DNA of 64,000 nucleotides, from NCBI RefSeq assembly GCF_001949145.1, contig NW_019091631.1, positions 261,267 to 325,266 of the forward strand, in the 5' to 3' direction. A program made the position numbers and the translations under genes. Under the pieces are notes generated by a model that was not told the DNA's origin, searched no databases, and worked only from the letters and a program-made list of their open reading frames with translations. This stretch comes from Acanthaster planci (lineage: Eukaryota > Echinodermata > Asteroidea > Valvatida > Acanthasteridae). Positions 24,301 to 31,456 of this stretch are shown here, piece after piece. Positions within the stretch are counted from its first letter, which is position 1; the number at the start of each line of letters is the position of its first letter.

Positions 24301-27300
24301 ATTCTAGAGCCTGACAAGTGCGAGACTGATGGCTTACCCAAACCTGCCACACACACTGATTGCCAGCAAGCTTTTTGCCCAAGGCTGAGACCCAAGTGGG
24401 TTGTTGGTAACTGGAGCCAGTGCTCTGTGACGTGCAACAAGGGATACCGGAGTCGGACAGTCAGCTGCGAGGATGCAGCAGGAGAAGAGAGACAGGAGGA
24501 GGAGTGTGAGATGGAGGGAATGGCCAAGCCTGCCTCAGTTAAGGAATGTCGTCTGGAGACTTGCCCGAGACCAAAGTGGAGAGTCACTAAATGGAGTGAT
24601 GTAAGTATAGGGATAGATCCAAGATTGTGCTGGATTGCCTGCAGAACATGAGCAAAAGCATCATGTAGGAAAATAATGGCTTTCATAATTTTGCCGTTAG
24701 ACTTTTGAGTGCCCAAGAACCAGTGAACACATGTCACATTTACATCATACTTAACGTAAGGCTTTCGGAGGCTTGCCCTTCACAGCATTACAGAGGACAT
24801 TTTAAAAATGGTCGAAAAAGTCGGATAGAATACAAACTCAGCTCAGTGTACTTTTATTTGAAATTGAATGAAGAACACACCACTGTTCACAAATAAAAAG
24901 CACAAATGTTGAGATGTCCATGGGTTGTGACGTTTCAATGAGTAACAATCATGATAATAAACATAACAGGTTTTTATACAGTGCTTTCAACTGAGATCAA
25001 AGCCTTTTCCACTACCCCCATTACCCCTTTTCATTGGGCCCAGTAAATATTCCTAATTCCATCTCAGCTCCCTTGGGAGTATACAGCTTGAAAGCCATGT
25101 TAAAAAATAGATGGCTCAGAGAGAAAGGAGGGCTTTCTTTTACCCCCCCCTGATCTTTTTTCCCAAAGATTGAGAATATTCTCATTACTTTCTGTTTTCT
25201 TTCAGTGTTCAGTGACTTGCGACAGAGGTGTTCGAGTGCGACAAGCCACCTGCCAGCTGGGAGATCAGGTAGTGGAGGAATCGCTGTGTCTTCACAAGAA
25301 ACCCAAGACCTCCAAGAGATGCAAACGGTCCCAGTGCATGAAGTACCGCTGGAAGAAGGGCCGATGGAGTCAGGTATTGCTGAGTGGAAAGTTCTTCAGG
25401 TCATTTTTTCATTGTTGTACACAGCACATGAAACAGTGATACAGTTATCGGGTTGACATCCAAATGTATTAAGTATGGTTATATAAATGAAACAAAAGTT
25501 GTACAGTTGTACACGTTTGGAAGATGAGAATAAGAATGTGCAGTGTCATAGTTTTTAATCTGGCATCAGGATTTTTGACACGAAAAATCTGTATTTCCAT
25601 GGATTTAATTATTCTGGTGTGCTTCTTTTATGCATCCCCCGCCCCTAAAACAATACAAATAGTTGCAAGATACTATGTACTCATGGCCTTTTTTGGAGAA
25701 CACCCATGCTTTGTAGCTACATGCATTAATAGTCCTGAAAAGTCTTGTGATTTCACTATTGCAATAACTACAACCCATCAACTATGTACTGTGGATTGCT
25801 TTTAATCTTTCCAATCTCATCCCTGCGTATCTGTTCCTTGTCTTGTTGCAGTGTTCCAAGTCTTGTGGTGGTGGTCGCAAGTTTCGGAAAGTCCACTGCA
25901 CTGACTCCAGAGACAACGAAGTGGACAATGGTCTCTGCGCAGTGGAGCACATGCCCAGAGACAACAATAAGTGCAATACTCACAGCTGTGACGCACCCTG
26001 GCTGGCCTGGCAGGCTGGGCCATGGGGAGAGGTCAGTACAGAAGGTTGAAGGTCATAGGTTGTTGTGTGACAGACAGGGACTTACAGGACAGATTAGAAT
26101 TGTGATTGGGTACGACTTCAACTAGAGACCTCCTGTTTATGTTTTTTTGTACAGATTGCAGTATGGAGGTTTCTTCAATGGCGGTGGAACAATTTTCATT
26201 GTGGGAGCCATTTGTGGAATGCCTTCTTTCCACATAAAAAAACAAAATTAATGTAAAGACAACAGAAAAGGTTAAACCAGTGGTGCGGATAAGTCACAGG
26301 CAATTAGAACAAGCAAACTATCAAGCTGGAAGAGGCTTCCATATTTAAGGCTATGTCTGTATCAGCAAATGCCCACATATTTGCTTCTGGCCTCACCCCA
26401 GACCTTGCTCTACATGCAAGATTTGGACATGGTTTGGTATGTAATGCATTACCTTTGCCGTCTTTTCACCAGTGTTCGGCAGCCTGCGGGCCAGGTCAGC
26501 AGTCTCGGACCGTAACCTGCCAAGCCTATAGCCCGGATGGCTGGGTCATGCGGGCAGATGACAAGACCTGTCATCAGGAGAGCAGGCCGCAGGACATCCG
26601 ATCCTGCTTCATCAGTCTGTGCTCCTCCGACGTGAGCTGGATGATGGGGCCCTGGAGTCAGGTAAGAGCGCCCTCTTGTGACATTTACCCTTTAGTGTCC
26701 ACGCTGCTTGGCTTGTCTAGACCAATGTGGAGCAGTTACAGAGTGGTGTAAACTTCGGAAAAAGGAATTATTTATCTGAGTGCCTGCTCTGATCCTGAGA
26801 CATTTTGAAGTCATGGTTAAACCCACTGAGTTAGTCAACAGGTTATTCTGTTACAGCCAGTGGTTGCTTGAGCACACTGCAGCATTGAATTTGAGTGCGA
26901 TATCTTTGATGTGAGCACAAGAACAGTGGTTACGTTTCCTGGAGCAAACAATTTTGTGTACTCTTTACTAAACATGAACAAGAGTTCTCCAGTTCTTCAA
27001 CACAGCTCTTTCCACAGTTACTGCTTGGGAGAGACAGGATGCGATGTGCATTATTAAATGCTGTTGTTGATTTTCTGTGTTCAGTGTTCCAAGGATTGTG
27101 GCGGAGGTGTCAAGGAACGCAAGGTTCAGTGTCGGGATCGCCAAGGGAGACGACAGCCTGCCAGTAGCTGCGGACCACCCACCATCCGGCCAGAGACGAG
27201 GGACGTCTGCAATCATGAACCATGTAGGTCAATCAAAAACATGGCAAGCTTTGACATTCTTGCTCTTCTATTGGCTGTGTGCAGGACCGAAAGAGGGCTT

Positions 27301-30300
27301 TGCTAAATTAACCTTACAACAAGGCCTGTTGCCAAAGTTGTCGTGGTGTCTTTCTGTAGTTCAGCCCTGTCACCAGCCTTAAGCATTGGGGGAAGGGGAC
27401 ACAGTACCAGCTGGGGGGCGCATCACAAGAATAATGGATAATTTGATGCTTATGGTTGTTTTTTTTTGGGGGGGGCTACAGCTGCTTGCATGGAGGTGCG
27501 GGCTGGCCTTTCCTGGTCCTCCCTGATGGGCAGGCCTGCTTCAGCTTTATCTTGGTTGCAGTCGTCAGATTTCAGTACTAATAGAATCAAAATGCTCAAA
27601 ACTACAGGCCAGAGACCAGCTAAGTTCTCCCTCCCTGCCCCACTGAAGTCTTTCCCCTTTAGCTCATCATGCCTGTTTTCTTTTTACTAGGTCAGCCTAA
27701 AAGCTGTCGCGATATCCAGCTGCAACGCAACCTACATGATGACCAGGAGTATTCCATTCTGGTACAGGGAAGACCATTGACTGTCTACTGTCACAGCATG
27801 ACAACCGAAGGTCCCACAGAATTTGTCACCTTACCAGCAGGAGAGGTGGAGAACTTTGCCGAGATATACCCAAAACGGTGGGAACCTCAAACATTGTTGC
27901 GAATCTGAAACATTTCAGGATAGGATGTGACCACAAGGTTACACATTAAAGTAGGCATTTTTGTACCAGAATATGAATGGCAGATTGCAGCGCTAACATA
28001 GTTATTAGAAACAGTTAAGAAACCAGTTTGAGTTCTCTTCTGAACAACTAACGTGGGGGGGACTGTAATCTTTGCTACCTGTTTGAATCATGGTATCTAA
28101 TTTCTTTGTGTTCCTGTCTTGGTCAGATTATTACGAGCTACACAGTGTCCATACAATGGCAATCGCAATGATGACTGTGAATGCACAGATGAAGGACACA
28201 GAGAAGCTGGATTGACGACGTTTACCAAGCTGAGACTGAACATCACCAGCATGGAAATCATAAGTAAGACAGAAATCTCTACTATCATGTTATGGTTTGA
28301 AATCTCTCCAGTGTAGGAAGTGGGTTGTTGCTTCAAGTCAAGTTTGAGCAAAGGAAAAAAAATATAAATGAATTGAATAAAGTTATAATAATTCAAATCA
28401 CATAGCTTGAAAAGGAGGGAAAGAAAATCAAATGATGAGGACGTTTTGCACTGTAATTATTTCAAAATGAGCAAAATTTACTAAGCTGTTTGCAACTGTT
28501 ATTTGGTACTGGCCAGCAGATTTCTGGCTTGTGTAGAAAGGACTCGGAAAAAGTCTGCTTTTTCCAGTTTGAGTGCTCGGCCATAGGGTCTACACACTTT
28601 TCATGTTATCAGATATTGATGTGGTCTGGCTTGTGTATGGTGTGCATAAGTTGTGCCGAGAAAAAGTTCTCAGTGTCACCCAATGGGAATGATGGATTGT
28701 AACCATCTGGGTAACAACATCTGAATTGACCCTTGAGGAGCCAGGGTGCCAGGCACTACTTGGAAGTAGGAAGGGGTCTGAAAAACAAGTTCGTTTCCCA
28801 GGAAATGCCCCATCCATCAGCCCAAGGCGGGATTGCCTGTGCCGGCTCGCGTGCACTCGTGTGTGTGGCCTCTGGAGAGTTTGAGAGATGGACCTCGAGA
28901 GATCCTCCTTGAGATAATGGATGACTTCAGTCGCTGCAGGGAACTCTAGCATGATGTTGAAGAGAGACAACTGGGTTTGGGAAAATGCCGAGCTGTACAG
29001 TGTGTATTTGGATTTAGGGATTGCTGTACGTGGTTCAAACTTTGAAAGAAAATTATGTAGTTGGATTGATATGCAAATTAAATATCGGATCAGTTTGGTT
29101 TGTACTGTTTCTTTGTAAAACTGCATGAAATATTGAAATTTTTTTCAAACGTACAAATGTTGCTGGTACAGTGTGTAATTTGAACACAGCCGAACATTTG
29201 AAGTGTGTTGTTGATAACGGATTTATAGAAACACTCAACCGCCTACAAGTGTTAACGAATTACTTTTGCCCTCAAGTGACAGTATGCAGCGGTGTCTGCT
29301 TACTTCTCTCTAGGAAAAAAAAAAAAGGTAGGCTTTCCTTAGTTGGACTTGAACCCAGCTCGGGACCTCTTACTTAGTTGTAAGACTTTTTCACTTTAGC
29401 AGTGAAATCTCTTTCTTAGTGAGAGTTCAAACTCAGTGTTGCAGCAGACACCACAGTCACTCATTTTGTGTCTGGTGATATAAATTGAGTTTTGCCTCAG
29501 CTGAGAGAGTGTGGTACTTTTTTGTATACAATGCCATCTCTGCTTGCTTTCTTTCCAGTATCGGATGGCACTTTTGCCGATGTGCGTTACGGCAAGTTTG
29601 TCCCGTACGCTACAGCAGGCGACTGCTACAGCTCGTCTGATTGCCCGCAGGGCCGCTTCCACATCAATCTGATCGGTACCCAGCTGGCGTTGGCCCCCGA
29701 GGTAGACTGGGGCACCGAGGGCTATGCCGTCTCCAGAAGGCTAGCCAGAGACAGGGTCAGTATTCCGCTAGCTTTCTTCTGTTTCAGTTCCCCTTGTGCG
29801 TACCGACAGGATACCTTTTTGTCATGTGAACATGTTTTATGGCAGGGCTCCCACGGTCATGAATAATGCAGAAAACTTCTTTGAAGTTGTTCCGGAAAAT
29901 CATGGAACATTGGGGGGTGGGGGGAATAGGGTGTCTTCGATCCCCTTGTCAAAGGAAAAAGTCATGGAAATCCTGATCGTATAGGGGTGATTTTGATGGG
30001 CTGCTTTTAATTTGATAAGGAATTGTGATAAATTCACAGGCTGTATCTTTGCTAGTCTATAGTAATGGCTATGGCAGTCATCCAGTTCATAATTCCAAAC
30101 ATCTCTGCAAAATGACCTTAAATGTCATGAAAAGTGTCATATTTAGTCCTGGAAAGTCCTCAAAACGTTGTGGACTTTGGTTTTCAGGTTTCTTTGGAAA
30201 CCCTGCATGGGATTATAGTGAACTGCAGAGGGCAGCCTTGCAAGCTACCTCAGGAAGTCAACCTGTTAAGGGACAATTTCATGGAATTCCTGAGCACAAG

Positions 30301-31128
30301 CATTTGCTCACCAGAAAACAATTTCCCATAATGTATAGCACACATGTGCTTGGGAAAAAAAGGGAAAGACTACCAGTCACAGTGCTGTGCAAAGTGTACT
30401 GTATATTGCTTGAGACTGTACTGTTCTTAGTTTTGCTTAGCACAAGAATCGGCTCAGCAGTGTTCTCTTATATGCTAAGCAATGTTTGCACAGTTCATTG
30501 TTTTACCTCGGTCTTGTAGAGATATGTTGACCGAGTACTTCCAATGAGTAAGGGATTATGAGTGTTGGATTAGCTGATTAATACAGGCATGTAAGACGTC
30601 TACAGTTGGGGGAAGGGGTGGGCAAAAGCAGAGCTGTTTATAGAGAGAGTTGCAGCACGAGTGTCTAGATTTATTAGAATCAAATGGTGTATAATGCATC
30701 GGTTCACATATTAGCACACAAAAGCTGTATTCTGTAATGCACACATAATGGACAGCCATTTTGGTTCCAAAGTCCAAAGTTGGCACCACTCTCTCTATAT
30801 ACAGCTCTGGGCAAATGGATTCAACCTTGCATTGGAGTCTGAGTCAGTTTGCAAATGAATAAAAACACTAGGATTCATTCTCATAGATGCCAAAGTTTCC
30901 ACACCAGATATTTTAGCATAGTGGGAAAAAAAAGAGAAAGGTTCACAGTGATGAACAGAAATTGTGGATTGTCATCTGTTGAAGTTGTTCACTTGTGATT
31001 ATCCATTGCTATGTTACATTTGTTTATCACAGTTGAACCAGCGGGTGGCTGGTCGGTGTGGAGGGTACTGTGGTACATGTTTCCCAGACAAGAGGAGAGG
31101 AGGATTGAGAGTAACGTTTGTGTCATGA
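234..31128 (+). CDS. ADAMTS9: Gene model: GON-domain ADAMTS (ADAMTS9/20, gon-1 type), 3' part, 17 exons
   Basis: The exons encode at least 18 thrombospondin type 1 repeats followed by a complete GON domain and stop. In animals a GON domain after a long TSR run is diagnostic of the ADAMTS9/ADAMTS20/gon-1 family of secreted zinc proteases, which cleave matrix proteoglycans. The prodomain, metalloprotease, disintegrin and spacer regions lie left of the window, so activity cannot be judged here. Introns between TSR exons are phase 0, so each exon starts with the first Cys of C-S-x-S/T-C-G and ends in a W-x-x-G-x-W-type motif that belongs to the next repeat. GON introns are phase 1, 2, 1 and 0, and all join in frame. 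Coding segments: 234-398, 1613-1777, 2329-2493, 2837-3319, 3713-3880, 4391-4618, 5216-5377, 7799-7972, 22916-24600 (with gap), 25206-25373, 25852-26031, 26473-26661, 27085-27223, 27691-27877, 28127-28263, 29559-29755, 31033-31128. I recognise nothing in the shorter introns not listed separately, apart from a 17 bp tandem duplication at 4764-4797. ADAMTS9 versus ADAMTS20 cannot be decided, because the invertebrate gene is normally a single pre-duplication copy. Confidence 0.9.
399..1612. other. ADAMTS intron containing a long inverted repeat
   Basis: This 1.2 kb intron holds the foldback element at 491-870, described separately. I see nothing coding in the rest. Confidence 0.8.
491..870. repeat. 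Long inverted repeat (foldback, MITE-like)
   Basis: The left arm at 491-634 and right arm at 727-870 are near-perfect reverse complements of about 144 bp, separated by a 92 bp loop. Shared stretches include TCTGTTCAAATAAATAT and CCTCTAAGG at the outer ends, read in opposite orientation. Mismatches and small indels are scattered, as expected of an old insertion. No clear target-site duplication is visible. It could be a non-autonomous foldback transposon, or an inverted duplication that forms a hairpin in the pre-mRNA. Confidence 0.85.
1613..1777 (+). CDS. ADAMTS9: ADAMTS exon with one TSR
   Basis: The acceptor is cacctgcag and the donor gtaagg. The 55 residues run from C-S-V-S-C-G-N-G to W-Q-T-G-Q-W-G-Q. 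Both ends are phase 0. The O-fucose site is intact. The introns on either side (1778-2328 downstream) show nothing else. Confidence 0.92.
2329..2493 (+). CDS. ADAMTS9: ADAMTS exon with one TSR
   Basis: The acceptor is ctcttttgcaag and the donor gtgaga. The 55 residues run from C-S-K-T-C-G-Q-G to W-R-H-G-S-W-G-P, without stops. The length equals the two exons before it, and the sequence is closest to the exon at 234-398 (both have a Y-Q and C-D-L-T segment), which suggests repeat duplication. Both ends are phase 0. The intron at 2494-2836 shows nothing else. Confidence 0.9.
2837..3319 (+). CDS. ADAMTS9: ADAMTS exon with TSR plus Pro/Thr/Ser-rich linker
   Basis: The acceptor is cttgtcttgcag and the donor gtcagt. 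The first part, from C-S-V-S-C-G-L-G to D-C-R-M-P-T-C, is a TSR. Roughly 100 residues rich in Pro, Thr, Ser and Arg follow (about 2975-3290) before the closing W-R-T-G-M-W-T-E. At 161 codons the exon is three times the normal TSR exon. The linker looks like a mucin-type O-glycosylated spacer of low sequence conservation. Both ends are phase 0. Confidence 0.9.
3713..3880 (+). CDS. ADAMTS9: ADAMTS exon with one TSR
   Basis: The acceptor is tatatcttgcag and the donor gtaaga. The 56 residues run from C-S-T-T-C-G-Y-G to W-R-T-G-Q-W-N-R. Both ends are phase 0. Cysteines and the O-fucose site are intact. The flanking introns (3320-3712 and 3881-4390) hold nothing recognisable. Confidence 0.92.
4391..4618 (+). 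CDS. ADAMTS9: ADAMTS exon with one TSR and short linker
   Basis: The acceptor is tttatttgtag and the donor gtgagt. The 76 residues begin with C-S-V-T-C-G-Q-G. About 20 extra residues (D-Q-P-V-A-S-G-M-A-G region) sit before the closing W-R-T-G-L-W-S-K. Both ends are phase 0. The intron at 4619-5215 contains only a tandem 17 bp duplication at 4764-4797. Confidence 0.92.
5216..5377 (+). CDS. ADAMTS9: ADAMTS exon with one TSR
   Basis: The acceptor is gttacattccag and the donor gtaagc. The 54 residues run from C-S-S-T-C-G-S-G to W-S-F-G-E-W-G-Q. Both ends are phase 0. The six cysteines and the O-fucose site are present. Confidence 0.92.
5378..7798. other. ADAMTS intron with a decayed element
   Basis: This 2.4 kb intron contains the minus-strand decayed open frame at 6260-6600, listed separately. 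I see no further exon in it. Confidence 0.75.
6260..6600 (-). mobile_element. Decayed protein-coding fragment, probably of a repeat
   Basis: On the minus strand an ATG-less open frame (6595-6401) has protein-like composition, with C-x-x-C (H-E-C-E-S-C-P), I-T-G-I-V-T-A-A-E-E-L and W-N-W-F-T-D-L-R segments. It ends at a TAG, after which the same frame goes on with protein-like text (G-W-L-A-D-G-C-L-T-P-G). A stop inside apparently coding sequence, lying antisense in an intron, suggests a dead transposon or retrocopy. I cannot name the family. Confidence 0.4.
7799..7972 (+). CDS. ADAMTS9: ADAMTS exon with one TSR
   Basis: The acceptor is tttcacctgcag and the donor gtagga. The 58 residues run from C-S-A-T-C-G-G-G to W-R-P-R-P-W-S-L. 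Both ends are phase 0. It is the last single-TSR exon before the 15 kb intron. Confidence 0.9.
14851..14955 (+). CDS. Possible small ORF or alternative first exon with signal peptide
   Basis: A 34-codon frame starts in a good initiation context (gccgccatATGG) within a locally CpG-richer patch. It begins M-A-A-S-R-R and continues into a hydrophobic stretch (L-T-F-M-M-T-F-L-V-I) and a small-residue segment (S-A-G-S-C), resembling a signal peptide. A weak donor, ctg|gtgata, at about 14,908 would be phase 0, compatible with the phase 0 acceptor at 22,916. It may be chance. No family can be assigned. Confidence 0.25.
   Translation: MAASRRDILSTLTFMMTFLVIRTLLISAGSCFPN
15591..15623. repeat. Short hairpin
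   Basis: The arm gtgtggttctccc pairs with ggggggaaccacac across a 6-7 base loop, giving a stem of about 13 bp with one wobble pair. It lies in the large intron and no function is evident. Confidence 0.6.
17420..17462. repeat. Tandem duplication, 22 bp x 2
   Basis: The word TACGGTTCAGTGCAGATTTC occurs twice in direct succession in the large intron. It is a simple local duplication. Confidence 0.85.
22916..24600 (+). CDS. ADAMTS9: ADAMTS large exon with tandem TSR array (interrupted by assembly gap)
   Basis: The exon opens after the acceptor tttcatacag with C-S-V-T-C-G-T-G and closes at donor gtaagt after K-W-R-V-T-K-W-S-D. Unlike its neighbours it runs through several TSRs without introns. 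One complete repeat and the start of a second precede the gap. The end of one and four complete repeats follow it. Repeats are 57-61 residues with W-x4-W-S-D-C-S-V-T-C-G openings, and each visible complete one keeps the O-fucose consensus (the last as C-S-V-T-C-N-K-G). Both ends are phase 0. The left flank reaches the gap in phase 0 and the right flank resumes at a third codon base, which 682 Ns cannot satisfy, so the gap length is not exact. About two further repeats plausibly lie in the gap. Confidence 0.9.
23117..23798. other. Assembly gap (682 N)
   Basis: The run of N falls inside the tandem TSR exon. The 45 bases before it (23,072-23,116) match 45 bases after it (23,854-23,898) with only two differences, so the assembler probably failed in near-identical repeats. 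Confidence 0.98.
25206..25373 (+). CDS. ADAMTS9: ADAMTS exon with one TSR
   Basis: The acceptor is gttttctttcag and the donor gtattg. The 56 residues run from C-S-V-T-C-D-R-G to W-K-K-G-R-W-S-Q. The usual Gly after the second Cys is Asp, but the O-fucose consensus still holds. The repeat is strongly basic near its end (K-K-P-K-T-S-K-R-C-K-R). Both ends are phase 0. The introns around it (24,601-25,205 and 25,374-25,851) show nothing else. Confidence 0.92.
25852..26031 (+). CDS. ADAMTS9: ADAMTS exon with one TSR
   Basis: The acceptor is cttgtcttgttgcag and the donor gtcagt. The 60 residues run from C-S-K-S-C-G-G-G to W-Q-A-G-P-W-G-E. Both ends are phase 0. The O-fucose consensus is present. 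The intron 26,032-26,472 shows nothing recognisable. Confidence 0.92.
26473..26661 (+). CDS. ADAMTS9: ADAMTS exon with one TSR lacking the O-fucose acceptor
   Basis: The acceptor is gtcttttcaccag and the donor gtaaga. The 63 residues begin C-S-A-A-C-G-P-G and end W-M-M-G-P-W-S-Q. The Ser/Thr needed for O-fucosylation is Ala. Both ends are phase 0. The intron 26,662-27,084 shows nothing else. Confidence 0.92.
27085..27223 (+). CDS. ADAMTS9: ADAMTS exon with last TSR
   Basis: The acceptor is tctgtgttcag and the donor gtaggt. It begins C-S-K-D-C-G-G-G, so the O-fucose acceptor is Asp. It ends in phase 1 inside the codon of the final TSR cysteine, which is completed by the next exon (H-E-P-C-Q-P-K-S-C). 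The intron 27,224-27,690 contains a G-run and nothing coding. Confidence 0.9.
27691..27877 (+). CDS. ADAMTS9: ADAMTS GON domain exon 1
   Basis: The acceptor is ctttttactag and the donor gtggga (phase 2). It encodes the start of the GON domain: P-K-S-C-R-D-I-Q, then Y-S-I-L-V-Q-G-R-P-L-T-V-Y-C-H-S-M, then L-P-A-G-E-V-E-N-F-A-E-I-Y-P-K-R. These are hallmark segments of the family's GON module. Confidence 0.93.
28127..28263 (+). CDS. ADAMTS9: ADAMTS GON domain exon 2
   Basis: The acceptor is tcttggtcag and the donor gtaaga. Splicing from the previous exon restores Arg and reads K-R-L-L-R-A-T-Q-C-P-Y-N-G, then the cysteine pair D-C-E-C-T and F-T-K-L-R-L-N-I-T. It enters in phase 2 and leaves in phase 1. 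Confidence 0.92.
28264..29558. other. ADAMTS intron with a tRNA-like repeat
   Basis: This 1.3 kb intron separates GON exons. It holds the minus-strand tRNA-like remnant at 29,315-29,400 and otherwise nothing recognisable. Confidence 0.7.
29315..29400 (-). repeat. tRNA-like sequence with T-run (possible SINE remnant)
   Basis: On the minus strand an A-box-like segment and a possible anticodon stem (cttac/gtaag) precede a good B box, GGTTCAAGTCC (29,355-29,345). A run of 12 T follows, which would terminate Pol III. The predicted T stem and anticodon loop are defective, so a functional tRNA is unlikely. Confidence 0.35.
29559..29755 (+). CDS. ADAMTS9: ADAMTS GON domain exon 3
   Basis: The acceptor is ctttctttccag and the donor gtcagt. 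The exon reads D-G-T-F-A-D-V-R-Y-G, P-Y-A-T-A-G-D-C-Y-S-S, C-P-Q-G-R-F-H-I-N-L-I-G-T and Y-A-V-S-R-R. The A-G-D-C-Y-S and C-P-Q-G-R-F-x-I-N-L segments are highly typical of GON domains. Entry is phase 1 and exit phase 0. Confidence 0.93.
29756..31032. other. Last ADAMTS intron, with a MITE-like element
   Basis: The intron contains the 29,842-30,206 element described separately. The 60-160 codon open frames here fall within or next to it and are not believed to be genes. Confidence 0.7.
29842..30206. mobile_element. MITE-like element with GCAGGG..TCC terminal inverted repeats
   Basis: The segment starts GCAGGGCTCCC and ends GGAAACCCTGC, whose complement is GCAGGGTTTCC, so the ends form imperfect inverted repeats. 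The interior has repeated catgga/tcatgg words. ATG flanks both sides, which could be a 3 bp target duplication or chance. No transposase frame is present, so it would be non-autonomous and decayed. Confidence 0.5.
31033..31128 (+). CDS. ADAMTS9: ADAMTS terminal exon, end of GON domain
   Basis: After the acceptor gtttatcacag the exon reads L-N-Q-R-V-A-G-R-C-G-G-Y-C-G-T-C and ends G-L-R-V-T-F-V-S with a TGA stop. The C-G-G-x-C-G-x-C cluster is the closing signature of GON domains. With 31 codons plus stop it was too short for most ORF filters. Confidence 0.93.
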   Translation: MNQRVAGRCGGYCGTCFPDKRRGGLRVTFVS

Positions 31129-31450
31129 CACTCAGGTGAGAGCATAGGGAACACCTTGATCCCTCCAAAATCCCACTCAAGTCAACCTACATGAAAATCA
31201 ACACACATGTATCGTCCTTTGGTTACTGTTACTGATTATTTTCACCTGAGATCTATGGTGGAATGCGTAGTGCAGGATGAAGTTTCTTGCAGTATTCTGA
31301 TCTAACTGCTTGATGTCTAAATAGTCCAAGCATCATGGCATTTTGTGTTCAGATAGCTCAGCTAAAATTTCAGTTGCTGAACCTCTTTAATTCTTGACAG
31401 AACAGAAAGTTGCATGAACCCAAATGTAGTCCATAATCCACTCAGTTCAA

Positions 31451-31456
31451 AATAAA
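31451..31456 (+). terminator. Candidate ADAMTS poly(A) signal
   Basis: This is the first AATAAA after the stop codon, 323 bases downstream. Longer 3' UTR forms are possible because further AATAAA words follow. Confidence 0.45.

Noticed and set aside
30025-30519. 164-codon plus-strand ORF in the last ADAMTS intron
   Set aside because: It overlaps the MITE-like element and shows no protein similarity.
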